Shown here: in pieces, positions 22,158-33,893 of the stretch
Position numbering within the stretch: position 1 is the first letter of the stretch
Layout of the letters: each line of letters begins with the position of its first letter
Source: Albifimbria verrucaria
Lineage: Eukaryota; Ascomycota; Sordariomycetes; Hypocreales; Stachybotryaceae
Assembly: GCA_020081605.1 (NCBI GenBank)
Contig: JAHREC010000039.1
Span: 40,084 to 104,083 of the forward strand
Length of the DNA stretch: 64,000 bases
Direction of reading: 5' to 3'
The notes under the pieces: model-generated
What the model saw: the letters and a program-made list of their open reading frames with translations, nothing else
Told to the model about the DNA's origin: nothing
Database searches by the model: none
Translations under genes and position numbers: made by a program

Positions 22158-25100
22158 ACCATTGTGTGTTGGAAGCTGTCTAAACCCTCATTTTTCTTTG
22201 AGTCGTGTCTGCCTGTATTCTACAACCACAGGCATCGTCCAGGCTAATGCGTGTATTCGGGATTTCAAGAGTCTGTAGTGTACGGCTCAGCGATAAAGAG
22301 GCATACGGCGTCAGCCAACATAGTTCGGGATTTCACTTATCCGTAGAGTTTTGCAAAAACAGCAAGAATCCGGCGGCAACATTCCAAATAACTCACATGG
22401 GCCTTGGATTGACGCTTGCTGGTGCTTAAACTTCCCCATGACGAGGTCCGAAGCGAATGAAGTGAACACTACGCCAATGTCCGAGGGCTCAACGCACACT
22501 TGTTACAAGGATCGCTAATTCTAACCATAGTTATCAGAATGTAGTCTACACCAATAATGTAGGAGTTACTTCCGGCTGGACTATACGGTCAGTTGATACA
22601 ACTATGGGCGGTGGACTTGTTCAATAACAAAAAGAATGGTCCTACGATCTAGGCGCAATTAACAGTAAGGCTAGCCCAAGTGCTGCAAACCCATTGTGCC
22701 CCGTAGGCTTTCAAGCTGACTACGACTCAAAGTTTTGACATGTTGGTTCGACAATGATAGGTTCAAGGCCCGCTTAACACTTAGGCTCCCATCTTGGGCG
22801 CTCTTCTTGTCTCTTGTGGAACTGATAAAACACTTCTGAGAAGGAGTCCTAAGGTAAAAGATACCATTGGGCCCTGAAATAAGTACCGGTCACTGTCCGC
22901 TGCAAGGCTAAAGAACCAAGAGCCGCGATCATGTAAACCAAGGGATAGTTCTCGGTGCCGAAGCCACCTATGCCATGGAATTGCTTTTAACGACCCTTAA
23001 CATCTAGTTCAGGGCAGGATAAATAATCGTAGTCAGTTTCATCGATGGGATCATGGCCTCCTGCCTCTTGTATATCCTCGGACTCTTCAAGAGACGACAT
23101 CAGCTAGGTTCTTAGCTAGATGGTTATTTGTAGAAAAATGAATAAGGCGCTCGGTAAGCGCTTAAGCCAGCCCTTCAGCTGCTTTCTCAGTGTTGACACA
23201 TCTGCACCAAGCTGTCAATAGCGACCATAAAGCCTGGCAAAAGAACTTGCACCTGAAAAATTTCCTCACAATGCACAGATCTGTTGTTTTATCGGGCAGA
23301 CAAAAGTCAAGTGATAGGGCATTGGTTATACAGAAATGTACATTCATCGCCCTGGCTGCTGAGCTACAGCGGACTGCTATGTCCCCGATGTTGACTGACA
23401 GGTGAGGAGATCTCACTCGTTGCACAAGCGTAAATCTAAGCGATTTTGGGTTGGACTGCAAATCGGTGCAACAGTCAAAGCTTTCTTGGGGTTAGATGGA
23501 ACCTTTAAGGTGTCAGTGAGTGAACAATAAGAGGCGATGGGAGGCCTGAGCAGCTTGTGGCCCGGCCCCTTTAGTTGTATCTTGGGAAGCTTGACCTCGA
23601 CGACACAACTGTCGAGTTGCGGAAGCTGCTGTCGTCTGTGGTGTTGCTCAAACTACTAGTCTTGGGAGCTGAGTACGATCGTTTTTCGGTACTGTGATCT
23701 GATTGGCTAAAGCTAGGTGATACAGAACATGGTGCACGCCAAGGCCGCAATAGCAACTATGTTAACCATATCAGGCTCAATATGGATCCAGGCGCGAGTG
23801 TAGGCTAGTGAAGGCGTTGGGTGGTGTATGCTCGCTACCGAGGATGGAGGAAGACGTATGTCGAGACAAGGGTGGCTGCCAGAGGAGCAGGGGGTGGGAT
23901 GCTTGGCCACCTCCCATCGTGCTGCAAGACCCTTGTCTCGCTAAACTGACTCTTTGCAAGGGTCAACCAACGACGTCCAAAGCCACGAATGTCTGATTGC
24001 CTAAGGCGTTGGTCTCCACCCTCCACTTGCTTCGTAGAATGATCCAGCCTTGAAACCACAGGCACCAGATCCCTCATATTGCCCAAGGCTCATGTTATTG
24101 TCAGCGAAATGTGCAATAACCTCTGGTGGCAAGCAAGATAAACCATGGTCGGAGTTTATTTCCATTCCCCATGGGAAGTGCCAGAGGAGAGCGAATGTGA
24201 TGTGCCGCGGCGTTCGTTCAAGACCCTGCAACATCTCCTCACCCAGGCCAATGAAAGCAGCTTGCTGGTGAAATGAGCAAAGAGAAAACAACGGGCCGTG
24301 CTTGAGCGGAAACATCCCTAACCCCTGTTCCCTCCTCCCCAGCAACAGCCTCGTATTGAATCAGCCAAATGTTACCTTCCGCACTCGCTCGCTGCTCCAT
24401 GCGTTGGGTCCACACAACTTCCTCAGGAATTTGAATTGTCCAAAATGTCAGAAATACCCCAATATGGTCGGCGAAGCGATCTCACCCAATGTCTTCGCGC
24501 AACGCTCAAGTTGACATGCACCAGCAGGACACGTTCTCGTCCGCCCCTCGATGCCTTCCCATTTTCTTGAACTAAGAGGTTCTAGTCGTGGTACGTCTGC
24601 TACGACAAACCTATCTCTAATGCAATACAACTAGTGTTTAATGTTTCGGTGCCGAGCTGACCGTTGTTGCAAAGGCACAGGAAGACATTCTCCATTAGCA
24701 TCAGTGAGCGATGCTCGAAATATCGACCTCGTCAGTGCATCGTGTTGTCAACGTCTCCTCCCTCCTCCATAGCCTTGTTGGGCTCGAGCTTAACCAGCGT
24801 AACGACTATCAGCCTGAACCTATGGCGCTACTAGACGGCGATTCACCCTTCGTGCCCAGCACTAGAACAGCAATGTTGGTGTGCAGTCGAACTGTTTGGC
24901 TTTCTTTAACTGTCTTACTTTGCCTCTCGTCTTTGAATGGCTCAACCAACAGTAACACTCTGGGCTACGCGATGGATCCGACCCCTTACCAGCTACCTTC
25001 AAGTTACCATTCTCAACTGCTATATCTGGTACCGCCCGAAGCAATAAACTAAAACGAGTAATAGAAACAGCTGGAACTGAAAGGACGGGAAGAAGTGAAG

Positions 25101-26603
25101 AAAAAGCCTTCAGGGTTCCGTTCACCCTCCTCACACCCGCTTCGGCTAGACTGCCGTCCGCTGCCTCAGCCTCGGTATGATGGCTTATGAAAGGGTGTGA
25201 GATGGTCCTTATAGGTCTGTCATAAACGCCTCGGGGCACTTGGCACCTTCGCCAGTGGCTGAAGCCGTCGAGGTGGAGTGGATGGGCGTCGGAGCAGTTT
25301 TTCGATCATCCCTCTCTCGGTCCAAATTTCTAACCACCGAACGTTCGATAAAGAAGAGGCAATGTAGGATCGACAGAGGAGAAACGTCTGGCTCTAATAG
25401 GAAGTCTGAGATACTTATGCAACCTCGAGACCAACTTTTACGATCGCACCCTTGTCCCCGATTTTGAATTTAGGCATGAGGCACATGGGCAGGTACCGCC
25501 TGACAGAGAGACGAAAGGCAGGGTACTGTAGAATAGGATGGATGGGGTTAAATAGACAGCAATCTCGCATAATGGAGGCAACTGAACTTGGCGTGTGAAC
25601 CCGATTGTACACAGAATCGTATGGAGCAGGGAAATAGAAAACCTGGGTGTAACAGTGGATGTGTACATTGCAGGCATGTTCTACCACTCCACTTCGTCAA
25701 CAGCTTTGGGGTAAAAGAAGTGTAGATTCTGTGGCTACTGCGTTTGTTTCGTACAGTAAATCATGCCGACTTGAGGCATGTCATTAAATTCGGTGTCGCT
25801 GCGACCTTATTACCGTTCCACCCCACAAAGTAAATGTGTCAACTTGAGCTTAGAGTCGTTTGGCACTTGCTGATCGCAAGATATTCACGGTGATATGAGC
25901 TCTACGGTGACGTAATCTGCCTTGTGTCTAGTCACTAGTGTTCTTCCACTGTGCCGTCCACCCTCGAAATCTCCACGATTAGCCAACAGCTTAGAATGTT
26001 CAATGAATCAGATACCAGCATGGGTTACTTGGGAGCTTCTGTATCCAAGTTCGCTTCTTCTTGGTTCAACGGACGTTAGATTCGGCCAAGACCAGAACAT
26101 TCCTACTTGCGATCAGGGTTCGGCCGTGTACATAATCAATGCCGTCCTGCGTAGGCCTCGAGGCATACTTTCAAAGCTGGAGTTGTTTCATGTACGAGAA
26201 GAAACCTGCATGTGGAATGACTATCCTCTGCCCTAACTTACAGCGTTGTAGCCTAGCAAGATGCCCCTAGTCTTAGTCCAATCGTGTTAGCGTCACATGA
26301 GAACGGTAACCACCCTCGTCCCGCTCCCTAGACCAGGGGATGGATGATATATGATGACACACGAACTGACCCGTGACTTACAGCACTGTACTTGGAGATG
26401 GGCTTTTACTAAACATAGCAGAGTGACTCATACCTTGTCTCCACCATACCCCTGGAGGAACCAACTCAGAATGACAATCAACCGTGACGTACAAATATAA
26501 ATAGCCATGCGCGCCATTCTATAGTTCCACCACCACCAACCCTCAAGCCTAACAACCAGATACTTGCACAACGATATATTTCAACTGTACCTACTTTCAT
26601 AGG
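22158..26603. other. 4.4-kb gene-poor stretch
   Basis: Many short ORFs, none with a recognisable motif; most start at non-ATG codons. The best candidates are an ATG ORF of 113 codons at 24711-25052 with a hydrophobic middle, and a protein-like segment at 25996-26236 (MFNESDTSMGYLGASVSKF, then in the next frame FGQDQNIPTCDQGSAVYII) that would need a one-base correction near 26075. I cannot support a gene call for either. Confidence 0.45.
26506..26513 (+). promoter_or_regulatory. TATA box of the 26604 gene
   Basis: TATAAATA about 90 bp before the ATG at 26604, followed by an A/C-rich leader (ccaccaccaaccctcaagcc...) usual for fungal 5' UTRs. Confidence 0.5.
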
Positions 26604-27349
26604 ATGGATCCCTCTGTGATTTTTGCAGGCACAGCTCTCGTGCACTACGGCAAACGCATACCAGATTTCACTAGTCTCGTCGAAGACGTCAAAATGCAAA
26701 GAGAATCCCTAACTGAGAAGCTTAACAACCAACTCGGAGACTTACTTAAGACCCAGAAACCATGGCTTCAGGATCAATGTGAGCAAATCGAACATCTCTT
26801 TGAGTTGGAGCAACAGTCGACTCGACTGGCGCCTCAATCGGAGGAGATACTGGTCCAACGAGTCGAACTTTTATATCACATTTACAACAATAAACCTGGG
26901 GAGATCGGGTTTCCAAGTATTGATCTTGAAGATAGGCCGTTACGAAATTCCCGACAAGTCATTCAAGATACAATATATCGTCTTCCATCGAATTATCGTC
27001 CGGAGGAGGGCTTCCTGGAAAGTCTAAGCGAAGATGACTTCTTGGTAGCCATCAGCCTGATAGGTGGGCAACTGTGTGTAATTATTTCTGTGTTTTTCAA
27101 GGAGCAAGCAAGCTGGATGATTTTGCACCAATATTTCAGGAGATTGAGAAGAACATTATTGCTGTTGGGCGAGAAAAGGTGTGGGTTGGCAAAGCGATGA
27201 GGAGATATATTCCCAACCCCCGAGACGCAGGAATCCTTATAACCAGCGGGAGTTCGATCAGGGAGCCCGTAAGCACAACAAACGTAGATACAGGACGGCA
27301 TCACGCTTCGCGGCGAGGCGGCCCTGTAAACGCTAAGAGTCATACTTAA
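26604..27349 (+). CDS. Two-exon gene, 235-residue protein of unknown function
   Basis: ATG at 26604. The first exon (26604-27063) encodes a mostly helical, charged protein: MDPSVIFAGTALVHYGKRI, VEDVKMQRESLTEKLNNQL, CEQIEHLFELEQQS, DTIYRLPSNYRPEEGF, LSEDDFLVAISLIG. A 38-nt intron (27064-27101, GTGGGC...TTTTTCAAG) joins it in frame to exon 2 (27102-27349): ASKLDDFAPIFQEIEKNII, VWVGKAMRRYIPNPRDAG, ending in a Ser/Arg/Gly-rich tail. Without splicing the first frame degenerates, so the intron is likely although short. I see no catalytic motif or membrane segment. The hydrophobic start could be a membrane-proximal or helical-bundle region as in some fungal N-terminal signalling domains, but that is speculation. 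Confidence 0.6.
27064..27101 (+). other. Short intron of the 26604 gene
   Basis: 38 nt, GTGGGC donor, pyrimidine-rich 3' end TTTCTGTGTTTTTCAAG. At the lower size limit for fungal introns; there is no clear branch element. Confidence 0.5.
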
Positions 27350-30140
27350 CGTGAACGGGCGCCTAGTAGTAGACATAGCAACAATATGATCGAGTGGTAT
27401 TTGGAAGTTCCTGGGAATGGTACGAGAGAATAGTAGAGACAAAATTATACGCGATTATTAGCCTACAAGATGTCGACGTCAACAAGGTGCAGATGCTGTA
27501 GAGAAATTGGGTATCTCGAATCATTATCATCAAGTTGAAACCCTGACTGTAAGCTACAGCATAAGCCTATATTTCAGCTATTGGAGAAGAGCCTGTTCAC
27601 CTGTAATGCAGGAGAGTAAATTGTTAATTTTACTATTTTAGTAGCCTTTAAAGTATTGAAACTCCAAGTTGGTGCCTTTTAATACGACCGCCTCCCAAAG
27701 TATGTGAATTTGATACAGGATAGAGTACGTGGAACTCTTAAACAGTTAAATAGCCATGAACGCAGTCACAACTGAATCCTAACGATATATTGAATACATA
27801 TTCTTGGGGTTAGTTACGAGAAATTTGAGATAACTCTTATGCTGAAGAAGGGGCCGATGTTTTTGAAGGCCATCATTGCCTCAAACGCGGAAGCTTGGCT
27901 TCGCCTTCGGGCCTAATCACTACCAGTTCCGCCCCAAAACCACGGCGGAGAAGGAAGGCCGCAGTATTCTATGGAGATGATGCAATGGGACGTACAGCGA
28001 GGTCACACCAGCATCGTCCTTGCAACGACCTTCAACCCAGTTATGGTCGCAAAAGTGGTTATAACCATCGCTGTGAAGGCGGCTATATTCGGGGACGCAG
28101 CCTGGAGAGGTACCGTCAGGGTTGTTGGATCCGTAAGGGCTTGAGTGAAACACACTGATGCTTGGCTACCCTGTGCTTTGAGACGGGCTCTGAAGGTGGT
28201 CCAGGCCCCGATTTTTCCTTCGGCCACTTCCACCGCGTACCGACGACTGGATTACCTTGTCCCTCATGTAAAAGCCAAGAGACAGGAGCCTTATACGTGG
28301 TATCGATGTAGGGCCAAGCCTCAGTCCCCGCCACCATGTTGGCACGCATTTCTTACAGTCTCTATGACCTGAATGGCACACATATCTCGAGACGCTTGCC
28401 CATTGTGGGCGGCTCAACCACTCTGGCGCTCACCATAGTACGGACAGGTTGGAAAGCTTGTCTAGACCCATGTTGGTCCTCGGGAGTGTTCAAACCTTTT
28501 CGAGAGTTCTGCTCTGGCCCCTTTTACCTCATTCCTACCTGGGCTCCGCGACTTTCCGATGCCACAGCTTAACTGGTCCCTTGTGGCAAGTCAAGATGAC
28601 CTCAACAAGTGGATGGGTAATAAATGACGGAGCGGGAACGAAGAAAGGGGCCAAAGGATGGTGTTACTGGGGCAGGTTGACAAAGCGACAACAAAGTAAC
28701 ACTGCGTAAGTGATCTTGAAGGAAGCACAAACGAGAAACACTTTGTGCGCAGAGTTCCTGTCCTGTGATTGGACCGTCACAACAACATAATGGACAATTC
28801 TGGTCTTACATTGCTCCGTTTGCGTTCTTTCAACCCAAGTTTATACAAGGTAATTTTCCAATCGTTTTTGCACTCTCACCAGGTACGTTCCACGTTCCCA
28901 CCTTCATTGATTTCCTCATCACCCACGTCAGACAATGGGCTTACATTGTCGTGTTGCCTAGGAGGGTCGTCGGATCTGGAATCCTCACATAAATCGATCT
29001 TTCAGGTGCTCTTCTAGTTACCGTCGAGGCATCGGTGGGGTTGTTGTTCATGAAAGGAGTCCTGCTATCGAGGGAACGGCGATGTGGCTGATCCTGCAGA
29101 GCCTGTAATTCATGGGTCTCGTCTAATGCCTTCAGTCTCCGACGGAGAATCCACTGTCTTGAATAAGCAAACGTTCGGAAGGCTGTACTTTCCCACCTAC
29201 TCCCAAACATGCAAATATAATAATGACGGTCGGACAAACTACACCCAATGTGATCACGAGCACTTCAGATGCAGGTTTGGTCATTATCGCTGAAGCGAGT
29301 AGCTGAAGCAGTGAATTATTGAGGGAATACCAAAGGAGGTCGAGAAAGTGGGCGAAGTTAAAGGAATCGGGCTTATTAAAAACAAATGTTGGTGTAAACT
29401 AGGCTGCGAGCGTTGCATCAACCACTTTCATGCAAGCAGGAGAAGGCGGCTTAAAGTGGGAAGGCCTGTGTAAACATGGCCCGCTGCTCAAGATGGAGGA
29501 GGTGCATGCCTAGAACTACTCCAATAACGGCAAGTGTTGCTAAAACTGGCTTGCTCTCGGTGAAGCCATCCGTCCCATCTTCTCCACTTGTCACCGGCGG
29601 CATACAGGCCCCTGCATAGCCGCTGTTGTTGCGTTCGCCCCGAACTCCGGGTCATTTTGGCTCATAATTCACTTGGCTTGCCTGCCTAACTGCTCTGGGA
29701 CCCTGCCAGTAAGGCCGGTCAAATCATCAGTCTGACGATAAATGGGGCTTATAAGCCGACCTCCACCTCATCATGCTCCCTCCATCTCACACGGCTCATT
29801 CGTTTGCTCTGAGTGAGTCCAATATCCAGTATCGAAAGTGGGCCAGAAATTTAGTCCCCATCGATAAGCCCGTCAAGAGTCTAATCCCGTCTATTTTGCC
29901 GCCTTTCACTTTTAGACCAACAGGTGGAAACTGTTTCAGACCACAGCAAGTCACCAAGAGCCAAGATTCTTTTGATTGGCATTAACGTTTGAATCCGATC
30001 ATTGCCTGATGTTGAGTGGATTGGATAAAAACCAAGAATTCATAACAAGAATTATTGTGCCCCACATCCCCTAAGAGCTATTTTGCAACCTAGGGACGTA
30101 TGGCAATCCAGAGCCATGTTACAACATATGGCCATGTTAC
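27350..30140. other. 2.8-kb gene-poor stretch
   Basis: AT-rich to ~27880, then mixed. On the minus strand 28003-28233 there is a hydrophobic, Ala/Thr-rich frame (PNIAAFTAMVITTFATITG) that could be part of a membrane protein, in competition with other frames and without a usable start. Nothing else can be supported. Confidence 0.4.
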
Positions 30141-30680
30141 TTGTCAGAGCATCTCGGTCTAAACACAGGACAATTTCAAGATCTGCAACAGGCTCAACAT
30201 ACCATTGGAGGCAGCAACTTTTGCCAGACCCAAGACATGCTTTACCAATATGGCCAGATCTTGGCGCCTAAGTCTCCTGGAAATTGCGATATATCTACCA
30301 AGCCTCTTCCTGCAGAGCCCCTGGTTTCCCTCAAAGATGTTCAAATACCCACCATTCCCCAGCCTAAATATGCTGGAAAGACATATACCTGCTAACACAA
30401 GGCTTATAAAGGCTCCCACTTGACATATGAAGGCCTAAAAAGCCATAATAGAAGATGTGAGAGCTATAGATATCATGTTGATACTCCTATCCTTACTGCA
30501 GCTAATTTCTACCTAGATAATAAACCTAAATTTCCGTATGAATGCCAAATTTGGGACTGCGAATCCCGTTTCATGGCCGTTGACTTGGATCACTACTGTT
30601 ATAAGCAGCGCCTAATCCTCCTACGATTTCACCCTGCCAGTATCTTGAACCGGCTTTTCCCTGATTTGAATCAAACCTAA
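30141..30680 (+). pseudogene. C2H2-zinc-finger-like protein relic
   Basis: A single plus-strand frame runs from 30141 to 30680 with one TAA at about 30393-30395. Around the stop the residues read GKTYTC*HKAYKGSHLTYEG and then LKSHNRRCESY. Further on, KFPYECQIWDCESRF is followed by DLDHYCYKQ. The spacing of Cys/His and the hydrophobic positions (Y-x-C, L-x-x-H) resemble degenerate C2H2 fingers. The codons are unusually A/T-ended and rich in cct/cta/ata compared with neighbouring genes, a style I associate with old transposon-derived coding in filamentous ascomycetes. There is no ATG at the front. A domesticated or dead transposon zinc finger is as likely as a host transcription factor. Confidence 0.38.
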
Positions 30681-30712
30681 CTTGTGTCACGTAGCTCAAC
30701 TATTACTTTAGG

Positions 30713-31353
30713 ATGACGCCGGACGACGGTATTTCCGCGCGTCGACAAGCAGCAAAGCCACCATACCTATCGATTGAGGGGTATGCAGTCGGCTGGATCA
30801 CTGCAGAACTTAATTTTGCCAGAGCGTTTCTTGACGAAGTACATGCAAAACGAGGGGACCTGACCATTCACGATAGCAGCACCTATACTCTTGGCAGAAT
30901 AGGGGACACAATGTTGTCATCACACTGCTACACGATGGGAGTCACAGCCAAGCATATGCAAGATCTGTTCTTCATCATATGGTCCGTATCTTCCTAAGCA
31001 TTCGTTTCTGTATGGTCGTTGGACTTGGTGGCGGAGCGCCCAAGCTTCCCAGGCAGGATATCCGACTCGGCGATGTCGCCGTCAGCTCGCCTCGTAACGA
31101 CCATGAAGGTGTGATCCAATACGATCGCGGCAAGATCATACAAGAGAAAAGATTCCATATAGAGAAGCGGCCTGACTCACCACCAAGGTCAGTTCTTACA
31201 GCGGTTGATAGCCTGAGGGCACGTTATTATTCCAAGGGGCATAAGATTCAGGAGAATATCCAGGCAATCCTTGATGCCAACCCGAAGCTGCGAAAAAGAT
31301 TCTCGAAACCATGCGATAGCATGAATATACTCAAAAAGGTACTTCACTGCTAG
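30713..31353 (+). pseudogene. NLR-type N-terminal nucleoside-phosphorylase (PNP_UDP) domain
   Basis: ATG at 30713. Residues follow the purine-nucleoside-phosphorylase-like domain that heads many fungal NACHT/ankyrin or TPR NLR proteins: YAVGWITAELNFARAFLDEV, STYTLGRIG, then after a frame change GHNVVITLLHDGSHSQAYA, IRFCMVVGLGGGAP, DIRLGDVAVSSP, GVIQYDRGKI, LTAVDSLRARY, ending NILKKVLHC at a stop (31353). A single missing G in the GGGG run at 30902-30905 accounts for the frame change. The glycine-rich phosphate-binding loop and DIRLGDV are intact. In such proteins the domain is proposed to act as the signalling or effector module. Here it stops at its natural end and is not followed by a NACHT or NB-ARC core, so it is either an isolated domain or the head of a deleted NLR gene. 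Confidence 0.75.
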
Positions 31354-32234
31354 TGCACTTAGACTCAAGTTCGCTGGCAAATTCGGACTTTATTCCGTAA
31401 TGTGTTCCATGTCCCCAAAGATAGCAATTCCTTGTTGCCTGATATATTGTATCTCAGAAAAGTCAATAAAATTGGTCAAGGCCTGCTATTGTACGTCAAT
31501 ATTCCCTTGCATCCAATCGCCTCAAGGTTATAAACCCCCTTGTAATTGTTGCGAAATGACATTGCTCGAGTTCACACTGAAGCGCTGTGCAAAATTTAGC
31601 ACGATGTTGTAGTTCTCATAGGACTGCCCGAAGTCTGATTAGAAAATCCATCCAAATGCCTGTGCCCAGAAGCTCCACAAAGTCGGTATCTTCCTACACC
31701 ATCTCCTCTGGGGACTCCTGGCTTCGCGCGTTGTTTTATGGAGCTGAGGATAATTGCAGGGCATACCGTTGGGGCGGTGCAAATGGACGAGAAAGTGTGA
31801 AGCTGATGGCGATGTGGGCGAGAAAAAGTACACCACTCTACTACTAATCACAACAACATTGAGGTTCACGGAGGTTCGAGGCATGTAACCACACGCTGCC
31901 TGTTTTCACCATCAACGCCATGAGATTTGTTCTCATCTAATACATCGCCCCGGTGGCCTCGTGTCGTGGACATCCAGGTCCCAGATTATGACCATAGCAG
32001 TTCAAGGAACGGTTGGGCTGAATGAGGCTACTGACGGACCAGTACAAAAGTGGAGAACATTCACGATCCTGGGGCTGTGCGGAGGGCTGAGCATAACTCT
32101 CATCCCCACTTTTACGCTGGGCATCACGGACCCATTCGAGGAAACTCTTTCCATATCTTCTCCATTCCTTTTCTTCATTTCTCCCAGCTAGACAAGCAAA
32201 TTCAGTAGCGCTTTAGTCGTCGATTGGTGGGGCC
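31354..32234. other. Intergenic, no nucleotide-binding core found
   Basis: I looked here in all frames for the Walker A (GxxxxGKS/T) and TPR/ankyrin sequence expected after a PNP-type NLR head and found none. Short unrelated ORFs only. Confidence 0.5.
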
Positions 32235-33261
32235 ATGGAGTCACATTCCCAAAGCAAGGTCCGTGTTCAAGTTATCTGCGATTCGACTCCATCGGGTGAT
32301 GATTCTGCATGCAAGACTCCGTTTAAAAATACACTCTGCGGTCTACCAATTCGTCTTGAAGCCAACGACATTACTGCAATTGCGACACTAGGAGGTCTTG
32401 TAAGGCTAGAATTTGGACCAAACGAATTTCAAGTGGTCGGCCTCACAGCTGGTCACGCCGTGCGCAGATGCTTTGAGAACGACTCCGACAGCTCCTCGAC
32501 TGGTAGTTCCAAGGGAGACTCAGATTTCAGTAGCAGCTGTTCTGATCATGTGCTGATTTCATGGAAAGACTCCGACTCACAATCCCAACAAAGTGGTGCG
32601 ATTGGTGAGACATCTGATGCTCAGCCCTGGGACTTTGAGCATCCCAAAACGCTTGGTGGCATTCTATGGTCGAGAGACGAAACTCAAAACGAGAAGCCTA
32701 TCGATAACTCGTTCGATTGGGCTCTTATAACTCTTAATGAATTCAAGCCAAATCAGCTACCAGCTTTCATGCTCGATAGCAGATTCTACCAAGGAGTGTG
32801 AGTGTCACAAAATACCGCAAGCAGTCGCCCGCCATGGTCGTGACACAGTCAGAGGATCGTGTCAGTATTATATCCAGTTCTGGAAGCCTTAAATCCGGCC
32901 ACTTGACACCTGAACTTCCATCGATCCTCATCGACCCCAGCGGCACTTTCGTTAATGCTTACATGCTGGTTTTGGACGCGGGCCACAGTATGACCCCATC
33001 GAACTTTGCTTCGGGCTTTGATAGTAAGCTAATAATGCATTAGAAATCGTTGATGGCGATGCCGGATCATGGGTCATCAAAGAATACACCCACGACGTGA
33101 TTGGGTACATCATAGCCACGGATGATCTAGATCGTTGTTATATTATCCCTCTCGACACTGCTTTCCGTGAAATCCAAGAAAAATTGGGTGCCACTCGCGT
33201 CAGCCTTCCTACCGTACAAGATATCGAGAATGCGCGCCAGAATAACTGGACTTTGAAGTAA
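32235..33261 (+). pseudogene. Fungal trypsin-like (PA-clan-fold) domain protein, serine position altered
   Basis: ATG at 32235. The first frame has LCGLPIRLEANDITAIATLG, VVGLTAGHAV (histidine of the expected catalytic site), a Ser/Asp-rich low-complexity insert (~residues 90-115), TLGGILWSRD and NSFDWALITLN (expected aspartate). It shifts by one base near 32797 into VTKYRKQSPAMVV...DAGHSM. After a 20-nt gap with splice-like ends it resumes as KIVDGDAGSWVIKEY, VIGYIIATDDLDRCYIIPLD and VSLPTVQDIENA, stopping at 33259-33261. In the fungal family I know, the motif is normally GDSGSWV, so the nucleophile appears replaced by Ala (GDAGSWV). Such domains occur in fungal hypothetical and NLR-linked proteins and may be regulatory proteases or pseudo-proteases. 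Confidence 0.65.
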
Positions 33262-33893
33262 AGTTCGTTGCCTTCTCGTAGCCTAGTGAGATTTGAGATG
33301 TCATTTGACGTAACTATATTGAACTAGCCGGTTTATATGATCGGCGATGGAGCTAGTATGGTCTTACGAATTCATCATTATGGGTGAAAATATATGGAGG
33401 AGAGTCTTCTCCGATTACTAAGGTAGAGACTGCGGCTGCTAGATGGCTGGGCAGAAATCTCAAACCAGTCTACGTACATTTATAGGCAGGGCGCTGGTGT
33501 AAGGACACACCGTTAGTTGTATGGCTAGTGTCTCATCCCATAGTATGGCAAAGAATAGAAATACTGAGTAGCCAAGGTGAGCGTATCATTCCTGCTCCCC
33601 AAGGACCCAGTCTTGCAGGCCAATCACGACGTCTTCTATAAATGCCATGAGAAATTGTACACTGCGGAGTGTTATCTCCTTCACTAGAGTTGAAAAGGGT
33701 TTAGGCATGTGCATTGCCAACCAGGTTGAGGTCCAAACCATTGACCTTGAGTCGCAAAACCGAAAGCTTTTAACCTCCTTGTAATATGGGATGTAAGACA
33801 TAATTGCACACAAGTACAGGCCGGCCTGGTGCAGTAGAGATGATGGTGTCCTCAAGCAATTTATCAGCCTACTCTCGAACCATGCTTAATTGT
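33262..33893. other. Short spacer; possible C-terminal relic on minus strand
   Basis: A minus-strand frame at 33586-33855 (IMSYIPYYKEVKSFRF, then VKEITLRSVQFLMAFIED) is protein-like and lies directly downstream, on the coding strand, of the hydrolase relic at 33894-34247. It may be part of the same former gene. There is no usable start of its own. Confidence 0.3.

Noticed and set aside
24711..25052. 113-codon ATG ORF as a membrane protein gene
   Set aside because: A hydrophobic segment is present, but there is no splice, homology or promoter support, and the minus strand has an equally long ORF over the same bases.
31354..32234. NACHT/NB-ARC core following the PNP-like domain
   Set aside because: No Walker A or B motif found in any frame of this interval.
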